From assembly GCA_004335835.1 (NCBI GenBank), contig RWJK01001500.1:1-43438 (forward strand): a stretch of DNA of 43,438 nucleotides. Reading direction: 5' to 3'. The translations under genes were made by a program, and so were the position numbers. Within the stretch, counting starts at the first letter, position 1, and every line of letters starts with the position of its first letter. The notes beneath the pieces were generated by a model. It worked only from the letters and a program-made list of their open reading frames with translations. It was not told where the DNA came from and did no database searches. This stretch comes from Scenedesmus sp. ARA3. Taxonomy: Eukaryota; Chlorophyta; Chlorophyceae; Sphaeropleales; Scenedesmaceae. Of the stretch, positions 11,879-20,900 are shown one piece after another.

Positions 11879-13199
11879 CTAGCTGGCGCATACTGTGCCA
11901 TTGTATGGTCCATACCCATGCTGTGCTGCCCTACCACCCACCACTCGCCACACATCACACACTAGCGCCTCCGCGCCGTCAGCCGCATACACAAACTCCT
12001 GGTTGATGCCTGCTGGATCAGATGGCCTGAAGATTGCAGGATGCTTCGCCGCTTCAAACGCACATGCAAGCTGCTGCGGATGATACCCTAACAAGCGGCT
12101 GTGCAGCTTCTCCTCATTATTGCCCCCTTGTTGTGTGTCCTGCAATGGCAGCGATTCACTTTCACTTTCACCTGTAGCAGTGGTTTCAGCAGGCTGTGGC
12201 ACACCCAGTGCCTGCAGGATGCCTGCAAGCGCCTGCAGGCGGGTTTCCTGCGGGCCAGCTGTCAGCTCTTCATAGCGAGCCAAGTAGAAGCCGCCGGGGT
12301 GTGCAGCCTTGAAAGCATCGTACGAGTCAAACATCGCCGCCCACTCTTTTGCCATGCGCAGCACCTCATGCCTGCGCGGCAGCATCGCATGCAACAGAAA
12401 CACAGCATAGATTCTAGTGTAGTTGAGGTTGGCCTTTTCAGCACCTGATGCGACGTGCAGCAAATTGATGTTTATTTCCAGCCCACATCCAAATTCTGTG
12501 GTCCTGTAGCAAGGCGATGCTGCTGCTGACGATGCATTTTCATTGCCAAGCACATGAACGCTGCATGCTGTTGGTTTCACAGCAACGCCATGCTAGGAAA
12601 AAGATGCCGTTGCAGTTACATGCGCATAGTGCTGCGTACTGCCCCCACCTGAAGTCAGTTGAATTAAATTCGGCCCGCTTGATGACAGACACGTGGCCGC
12701 CGCTGCACTCCTTGCCCGGCACAGCAGCCAGCGAGCAGCTGCCATAGTCGTGGCTGCGCAGGCGCTTGTACTCAGCTAGGAATGTGGCGTAGGGGTCCCT
12801 GCACACACGACATCACATGTGTTGTCAGCATGCTGTTGAGTGTGACATGTGTTGTGTAGTACGTCTGGTTATGTTTTTAGTATGGTGGGTTCGGTTGTGG
12901 TGTGCTGGATGAATGTTGCGCTCTTGACATGGGCGTGTGTTTGCGGCGTGTTTGCACGTTTGTCACGGAACATCCAGTGTAACTCGGCCAGCATACTTGA
13001 TGCAGCACAGCAAGTTACAGTACTGCATCGATGGTTCACTGGCAGCTGGTGTCATGTGCTGCACACCTGATAACAGCCACTGCACGTGTGAAGGAGCTGC
13101 AGGGGCACACACCCTTCGCATCAGGCGGGTCGTGGGGCGTGGCTGGCCTGATGCCATCCGGCTGCACAGAAGAGAACGGGTGCCACTGCAGCAGCAACA

Positions 13200-13236
<37 letters not shown>

Positions 13237-13416
13237 GTCAGCCTGCGAGTCAGCAGTGCAATTCAAATGCTGCCAGGCATGCAGCTGAGCAGTTGCTGTA
13301 CAGCTGCCTGCTGTGGGGCCTTGCCTGTGTCGCACCTGGGGGTGTGCCTTCACTGCAATGACAGATGGGCCACACACATATTCTCCAGGGAGGGTGTCCA
13401 CCAATGACAGGTCTGC

Positions 13417-13497
<81 letters not shown>

Positions 13498-14081
13498 AGT
13501 GAGTACAAGCAGAGTCGTGGTATTAACATGCGTGTAGTTTGATGTAGCCACTGACATGGCTGCCGCTGCTCCTGCTGCAGCGGCGCCAGCTGTTGCTGCT
13601 GGGCTACCAGGCTGCAGCAAATCTTCGTTGGCTGTCTTCATCGTCAACGGCATCATGCCAGCAAATTTGCCGCCGCTGCTAGCTGGCTGGATCCTGCGGC
13701 AGCATGTTCCAACCGCTCACCTGTATACACAGATCCTGTGTACCAGCCACTAGCAACCTCAATCAGCATGCGCGTCATTGTGTTGCCTGTGCCAGTGTAC
13801 GTCCACAGCAGTGCTGGGCAGAAGCTCTGGCTACTGGCCCCCAGTCGCGCTGCTACTGTTGAAGCTTCCTCCTGTGTCATTTCACGCCTGGCGTTGAACA
13901 TATCTCGGCATTGCTTGTCCTGCAGGTAGCCTGCCTGCTGCTCTGTTGTCGTGGAATGCAGCAGCAGCTCCTGCTGCTGCTGCTGCTGCTGTGCTGAGGC
14001 ATGCGCCCGTGCTGAGCACAGCAACAGGAAGGCGACCAAAAATAGAACTACTGAAATGGGTTGCGCCATTGCACCGTGCAT
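11879..14081 (-). CDS. WSCD-like sulfotransferase with N-terminal signal or anchor
   Basis: Five exons: 13721-14081, 13336-13412, 13067-13185, 12649-12798, 11879-12371; phases agree and give 399 residues. The N-terminus (VVLFLVAFLLLCSARAHASA) is a signal peptide or type II anchor, so the enzyme should act in the Golgi or outside the cell. The 5'-phosphosulfate loop is WTYTGTGNTMTRMLIE (about 93-108), followed by SGWYTGSVY, which is characteristic of WSCD-type sulfotransferases. VIAVKAHPQ is the second conserved strand. AVAVIRDPYATFLAEYKR (about 180-198) is the 3'-phosphate-binding strand and helix. Family knowledge: sulfate is transferred from PAPS to a carbohydrate or protein acceptor; which acceptor is unknown. 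Cysteines are frequent, as in lumenal enzymes. CTG tracts abut the 3' splice sites of exons 2 and 3. The gene is divergent from the gene at 14602. Confidence 0.9.
13417..13498 (-). repeat. CTG tract (sense strand) before sulfotransferase exon 2
   Basis: CAG units on the plus strand with a few CAA interruptions; in the sense of the sulfotransferase gene this is CTG leading into CTTGCAG at the acceptor of exon 13336-13412. A shorter tract at about 13195-13232 sits in the same place before exon 13067-13185. Confidence 0.85.
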
Positions 14082-14601
14082 TGGATGAAGTGTGCCTGAT
14101 GAACAGTGATCAAGGGCCTGAGGGTGTGCTTGACTGCTTCTTCAAAGCAGTAGAAGGAGCAGCTGCCAGGTGTCACACGCGGCGTGATGAATCGACAAGT
14201 AATATCTTTGACACCTGTACAGCAATGCTGAGCTATGTAGTCATGGCTGCGAAATGAGACCCAAGCTTTTGGGCTGTGTACGAACTTTGACATGAGTGAG
14301 GCATGGCACGAACCATTTCCCATAAAGCGTGCATCAAACGCAGCGCCTGAGACTCTCTCAGCCTATGTTTTGTAATTTGCGACCAGCCAGGCCCGCCAGC
14401 CACAAACCCAACTTGTTAGCCAGACTCGCACTGTCGTGGTTCTGGTGTAACACATAAAGCATCAATTACAATCTTCTTCTTAATGTAGAATTGCGTTGAA
14501 ATGGATTTGAAATCACCTGCCAAGCCGCTTGTGCGTCTGTTGTGGCTTGCTGCGTTGCTGTTGCTGTTGCCGACTGGGTGCCTGATCTCAACCAGGACAT
14601 C
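14082..14601. promoter_or_regulatory. Divergent intergenic region between sulfotransferase and Tim17-like gene
   Basis: The two start codons are 520 bases apart and point away from each other, so both promoters must lie here or within 5' UTR sequence. I see no clear TATA box or other recognisable element. Function is inferred from gene orientation only. Confidence 0.45.
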
Positions 14602-14701
14602 ATGAATGAAACACAAGTATACATACAAGAGGAAGGCATTGCTGCTGCTGGACGTGTGCGGCAGAAGATCCTTGCAGCAGGTACACCAACAGCTACCCTG
14701 T

Positions 14702-14740
<39 letters not shown>

Positions 14741-15197
14741 GCAGAAGCGTGCCTGTGTCTGGCGTGCACTTGCTAGTTGATATTTTCCTGATTGTGTTTG
14801 AATTTGGCCGCCGCTTTTCTGCTGCAGCTGCTGCTGGTGCAGGGTTCAGCACAGTGTGGGCAGTCGCCGCACAGAGGTACGAGTGCCAAGATACAAATGA
14901 TTTTGTTCTTATACAAATCTAACAACAATCGCATGCAGTGAAGTACACAGCCACTGTGCGTTGTGTCAGCCAGGCTGCTGTACACGCAGTTGCATTGTCC
15001 AGGTGCACACACAGCAGGGCCTCTGCCTCACAACAGCCGCATGTGGCCACCGCAATTGAGCTGCGCTTGCGGGTGGCAACATGCATGTATTCCAGAGGCA
15101 GAGCAGCCACATACGCATGTTCATGTAGCCGTCGGAGCCGATGTGTACAGCTAGCGCTGCAGCATCATAATGCGTTTCACAATGGGAGGCGCGAGCT

Positions 15198-15236
<39 letters not shown>

Positions 15237-15851
15237 GCCCAGCCTGCTGCTGTGCATGTGGCTGCCGCGCCTGCAGGAAGCTCATCCGCACAGTGCCTGC
15301 CGTGACATCCAATGTGGCAATCAGCATGGCAGCATTTGCAGGTGTGTGTGTGGTACCTCATCCATCAGCAGCACCTTTGACTTGAGTAATATCAGAGCAT
15401 CATTGACATCAGTGGCTGTGCCAGGCAGGACTTGCAGCAGGGCAGCAGCACAGCACTGCGGATGCAGCTGCCTCGTATGGTGCTCTGGCATGCTGCAGCC
15501 GTGCTTCCTGCTGCTTTTGCCGCATTGCAACTGGCATGAGCTGTCTAGGCTGACGTGTACATGGTGGCCACACGCTGACCGTACGGCAACACGCAGCCCA
15601 GAGTGAGCTGTGCACAGTGCCAGTAACACGTTTTACGTGCAGCACGCTTGCCAATCGCATGTGCTTGTCATTCTCAACGGTATTGGCTTGCTGCATGCTG
15701 CTGCCGCTGCAGTGTGTCAGGAGGGTGTGCGTGCGCTGCGGCAGGGTGACCATGACGCCTGGAACAGCTTCTGGGGAGGCGCAGCTGCTGGCGCAGTGCT
15801 CACACGGGCAGCATGTGAGTGCAGCGCGGGAGGGCGACAACTTGAAGCTCT

Positions 15852-15897
<46 letters not shown>

Positions 15898-16525
15898 TGA
15901 GCGGAGGCAGTTGGATGTCCGGCAGAGCAATACGCATACTCACTGCAACAGCTGCACTAATGCCAACGCAGCTGTTCTCCCTGCATGCTTCTCCTCCCCC
16001 TTTGATTTATTGTGTCTACAACACACTCAACATATGTCAAATTGAATCATACGAAATGCTTGTCTTGATGCTGTTGTGTTGTGCTGCTGTTGTGCAGATG
16101 GGCGCGGCTTCCACCTGCTAGGCATGGTCATGTGGGGCCCCCTGTGTGGCAGCATACACTGGCTGAACAACCAGGTGCAGCCTGCAGCAGCAGTTGCCAG
16201 CTTCCTGGCAAGCCAAGGACTTCTAGACATGCCTCAGCAGTACCAGCAGCAGCAGCGGGAGCAGCAGCAGCGGGATGAGCAGGCAGCTCGAGCAGCAGCC
16301 GAGCAGGCAGCTGCAGCGGCAGCGGAGCCGGTGCTGCCTAGGCGTTTTGAGGATCTGAGCTATAGGGAGAAGAAAGAGGCGGTTGAGGTTATACGGCAGC
16401 GAGAAGTTGCTGAGCTGAATGCAGCAATGAAGCAGCAGCAGTTGCAGGAAGCTGCGAAGGCAGCCGGACATGGCAGCAGCAGCAGGGAGCAGGCGCCTAG
16501 GAAGCGATGGTGGCTCTTTGGCTGA
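14602..16525 (+). CDS. Tim17/22/23-family protein resembling complex I subunit B14.7 (NDUFA11)
   Basis: Five exons: 14602-14680, 14828-14876, 15277-15341, 15713-15814, 16098-16525; all phases join, giving 240 residues. Exon 2 could start at 14843 instead, in the same frame. The hydrophobic core reads GFSTVWAVAAQRKLIRTVP, then VTSNVAISMAAFAVCQEGV, RALRQGDHDAWNSFWGGAAA, GAVLTRAAYGRGFHLLGMVM. The R...D.WNS..GG.AAGA..TR pattern and four short glycine/alanine-rich membrane helices are typical of the Tim17/Tim22/Tim23 superfamily. The size and LIRTVPAVTSN region fit the plant/algal B14.7 type, a membrane subunit of mitochondrial NADH dehydrogenase. A protein-import or OEP16-like role is the alternative. 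After the helices there is a charged Gln/Ala/Glu-rich tail of about 100 residues ending RKRWWLFG, longer than usual for NDUFA11. Exon 1 uses an atypical GTACAC donor. Confidence 0.82.
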
Positions 16526-16999
16526 TGCTGTCGTAACCCCGTGTTTGATTTCGATGCTCGTGCGCAGTCTGTTGGTGTTATGGTGGCAATTATCTTAGAC
16601 GTTGTGGCGTGGCAAGGGTTGAAGACTATTTCTTTCGAAGCACTGGCACAGCACGTGTGCCTGGCACACAGTGCTTGGAAACACATCTGCCGTGATCAAG
16701 CAGCCATGTTGACTTATGTTGTGGTCTGTGATTATCGTACGCTGGCCTGTCAAGGCGTGCGAGAGACGTCAGAGCAAAAAGGGCAGTCTCGCGCCAAAAG
16801 CCTGAATCCTTGCCTCGCGGGATTCGCCATGGCATGTCGGCCCCCTACTGAGAGGCAGCAGCGTTTTCATGAACTTGAATGCAAGTTATAGTTAACTTGC
16901 TTGATGCTGATAGCGCTGTGTGCACCCTGCGCTGCTAGTGCACACCGGGACTCGTTGCGCGGACCACGTTGCCATCGTCACACCAAGCTACAGATCATA
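16526..16999. promoter_or_regulatory. Intergenic: 3' region of Tim17-like gene and 5' flank of oligopeptidase B
   Basis: The two genes are in tandem and 474 bases apart. No TGTAA was found after the stop at 16525 (a related TCGTAA occurs at 16532). No coding segment or clear promoter motif is visible. The oligopeptidase promoter presumably lies here. Confidence 0.4.
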
Positions 17000-17512
17000 A
17001 TGGGCGCTACACGTAGCTACAAATCATTAACCGTGTTCGTTCTGGTATTGCTCTTTGCGCTGAACATCGCTAATGGTGCGTAGGCTTCGGCTGCAACCAG
17101 CTTGGACGCGCAGTGGCAAGGCATGTTGCCAGTAACCCAGTGGTAGTTGTACACTTGCGGACCCCGTTAAATATATTTATATGACGCTGCAGCACGCCGT
17201 GAAGTTCCCGGGATGAGGTGTTCAGGCTCGGCCAAACTCGAGTCTTACCCTGGTGCTGCTGCAACTGGCTGGCTCTAACTTGCATGCCATTCTGCCCTGC
17301 AGCGTTATCGCCTCCTGATGCCGCAAAGTACCCACAAGAGCTTGTAACACATGGTGACGTCCGCATCGACAATTACTACTGGCTGCGGGATGATACGCGC
17401 ACATCACCCGCTGTGCTGTCGTACCTAAATGCTGAGAACGACTATGCTGCTGCCGCAATGGCAGACACGCAAGCACTGCAGGAGCAGCTGTATGAGGAAA
17501 TGAAGGTACAGT

Positions 17513-17547
<35 letters not shown>

Positions 17548-17865
17548 CCAGCGCTTGCTCACCATTAGGCTGGCGCAGACAGGCCAGGCACACTCTGCCA
17601 GCCGATGTGAAGCGGCGGCAGCAGCCATAACAGCAGCAGCCATAACAGCAGCGGCAGTGGCACATGTACATGTGAGTGCTGCCCCTGACGTGCGCTTTGT
17701 TGGCTGCAGGCACGCATACAAGAGGCAGATGTCAGTGCAGCTACAAGGTGAGCATTTCCCCTGCGTTTATGCGCCACACGCAACACCACACTCGCAGGCC
17801 GCAACAGCACTGCCGCCCCTTAGCACCGCAGTTCTGTAATGCAGACGAAACACTGCTGCTGCTAC

Positions 17866-17909
<44 letters not shown>

Positions 17910-20900
17910 AGGGACACCGGCTATTACTACTACACCCGCACTGAAGAGGGCCAGCAGTACAAGCTGCATTGCCGGCGGCCAGTCCCTGCCAGCGCTGGCA
18001 TTGCCTCTGAGTCAGATGCAGTGGATGAGTCACTGGCTGAAGAAGTGCTGCTGGATGAGAACCAGAGGAAAGCAGCAGGCAACTTCAACTTTTACATGGT
18101 GAGTGTGCATGCTTTTTGTGTTTGGGGCTTAGGGATTCAAGATGTTGAGTACAAGTGCAGCACACTCAGGACGAACAGAGCTGGGCATGTAGCATGTGTG
18201 TGACATCAACCAAACAGCATGCAGTGCCGTCAGTTATGCCAGATGCGCCAGGGCAGCAGCAGGCTGAGGAGTTGCTGCTGGGTGACAACCAGAGGAAAGC
18301 AGCAGGCAACATCAGCTTCTACATGGTAAGATTATATTCAGAAGTGACTGCAGTGGTTGCGCAGCTGCATGATGCGAGGAGTGCTGTGGTGGCTGCCAGG
18401 AGGTGCATGCTGGGCTGCTTTGTTCAATGGCAGCGTATTGCACCTCATCAGCAGCATGTGCATCAGCAGCAATGTTGTGTGTACAACGTGTTCTCCAAGG
18501 GCTGCGGTCGCTCACATGTTGAACATGATGCCGCCTAAACACTACGTTGAGCTGCTGTGGCTGCCACAATGACCCCACATCGCAGCAGTGCAACCAAACC
18601 ACGCCTGGCAGCTGCACACAAACAGCAGCGTTGTAATGCATCTGCTGCCGGTTTCACTGCAGGTGGGGTCAGTCGAGACATCACCCAACAACAAGCTGCT
18701 GGCATGGACGGAAGACACATCTGGCAATGAAAAGTACACCTTGTACGTCAAGGTGCGATCGCTCAGCCCACAAACTAACAGCTGACTACAACAACAGGCC
18801 TTCAGCGCCGCCCAACTGTGCTTATTTGTATTCCTGCTGCAAAACGCATGTTGGCCTGGCCTTTGCTCTGCTTGTTCCAGGGGGTGCAGGTTCTAAATGG
18901 AACATCAAGAGCCGGGGCTGCACACTGCATGCTAGCTGACCAGCTCAGCTGACACAGTACCACTGCAACCCCTGCTGCTGCTGCTGCTGCTGCTGTTGCT
19001 GCTGTTGCCGCCGCTGCTGCTGCTGCTGTTGCTTGCAGGAGCTGGGCAGCAACAAGCACGTCGGCACACCCATCCCCATGACCAGCAGCAACCTGGTGTG
19101 GGCCTCAGACAACAGCCACCTTGATTCCACTGCTGCTGCTGCTGCTGTTGCTTCTGCTGCTTGCAGGAGCTGGGCGGCAACAAGCAGGTCGGCATGCCCA
19201 TCCCCATGACTAGCGGCGACCTGGTGTGGGCCTCAGACAACAGCCACCTGCTGTACACAGTGAAGGATGAGCTGGATAGGCCTCACAAGGTGCTGTTGCA
19301 TGCAGTGGGAGCAAACAAGACAGACACAGTCGTGTTTGAGGAAGGGGATGAGGTGAGCTATCTGTGGTTGCATCGGCTGCAGCACCACCAGCAGCAGCAG
19401 CAGCAGCAGCGGTAGCGGTAGCGGTGAGGGTTCTGCCTACCTGCTCTACACAGTGAAGAAAGAGCTGGACAGGCCTCACAAGGTGCTGCTACATGCAGTG
19501 GGGGCAAACAAGACAGACCAGGTTGTGTTTGAGGAGAGGGACGAGGTGAGGGGTTTGGAAGCAGCAGCAGTGGGAGGAGCAGGTGCAGCGGTTACGCGGG
19601 TTGTTCAGTGCATCTGCAGCGGGTTTGATGTGGCAGGTGCGCAGTATCTTCAGTGCTTACATCTCAGGATTTGTTGGCAGAATCCAACATTAGGCAAGCT
19701 GCTGCCCTACTATGCATGCTGCAGGCCTTCTATGTGAGTGTGGGCCGCAGCCGCAGCGGCGACCTCATCTACATTGGCTCCGCATCAGCAGTGACAAACG
19801 AAACGTACTGGCTGCCAGCCTACAACCCCAAAGCCGCCCTCACCCTGATCGCCCCAAGACAGCAAGATGTGGAATATAACATCCATCACCACCCAGGCAA
19901 TATGTTGGATGCTGCTGCNNNNNNNNNNNNNNNNNNNNNNNNNNNNNNNNNNNNNNNNNNNNNNNNNNNNNNNNNNNNNNNNNNNNNNNNNNNNNNNNNN
20001 NNNNNNNNNNNNNNNNNNNNNNNNNNNNNNNNNNNNNNNNNNNNNNTGCTGCTGCTGCCATTGCACGTGCTGCTGCTGCCGCACCAGCCAGACATGATGA
20101 TTGACGGCGTATCTTTGGGTCCGGCTGGCCTGTGCTGAGCCTGTGCTGCTGCTGCTGCAGGTGCTCCTGCCGCACCAGGCAGACGTGATGATTGAAGGCG
20201 TGTCCTTAGGCTCCCGCTGGCTTGTTGTGAGCTTGAGGGCCAGGGCGCAGCAGTCACTGGTGGCGTACCCGCTGCCTGGTGATGGCTCCATGCCTACTCA
20301 GCTGGGCAGCGGCCAGGCCATCAGCTTCGACGAGGCTGCATTTGAGCTGTCAGGAGGTGCGGCGGGATTGTCAGGACATTTTTCAGGGATGTGTGTGCTG
20401 CTTGGGCAGCATCTGCTTGAAGCCGCTGCTGCGATGGTGGCAGCGGTGTGTGGCAAGCCACATACTTCTGCACATGCACATGCACATGCAAACCTGCAGG
20501 CTCAAAACACACAGTAGGGCAGCAGGCTCAAAACACACAGTATCAAGACCTTTGGTTGCTGCAATGTCTGCTGTGCCTGCACGACACACAAATGGCTGGG
20601 TGCTCTTTTGCTCCATGTGTCGAGTCCGAGGCGCACAGCGCGCATACCCACATATAGGCTGCTTATGCACATGTATGTCATGTAACTTGTCACTTTTGCC
20701 TGCAGCGCTCACCGGCAACATTGACAGCGAGGTGCTGCGCCTCACCTACAGCTCCCCCACCACCTGCTGTCAAACATATCATGTAACAAGTCATGTAACA
20801 TGTTACTTCTGCCTGCAGCGCTCACCGGGGATTTCGACAGCGAAGTCCTGCGCCTGTCCTACAGCTCGCCCACCACACCCCGCAGTATATACGACCAGCA

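Noticed and set aside
18263..18325. Extra constitutive exon of oligopeptidase B
   Set aside because: It can be spliced in frame, but family members have a single copy of this segment, so it is listed as a duplicated exon edge.
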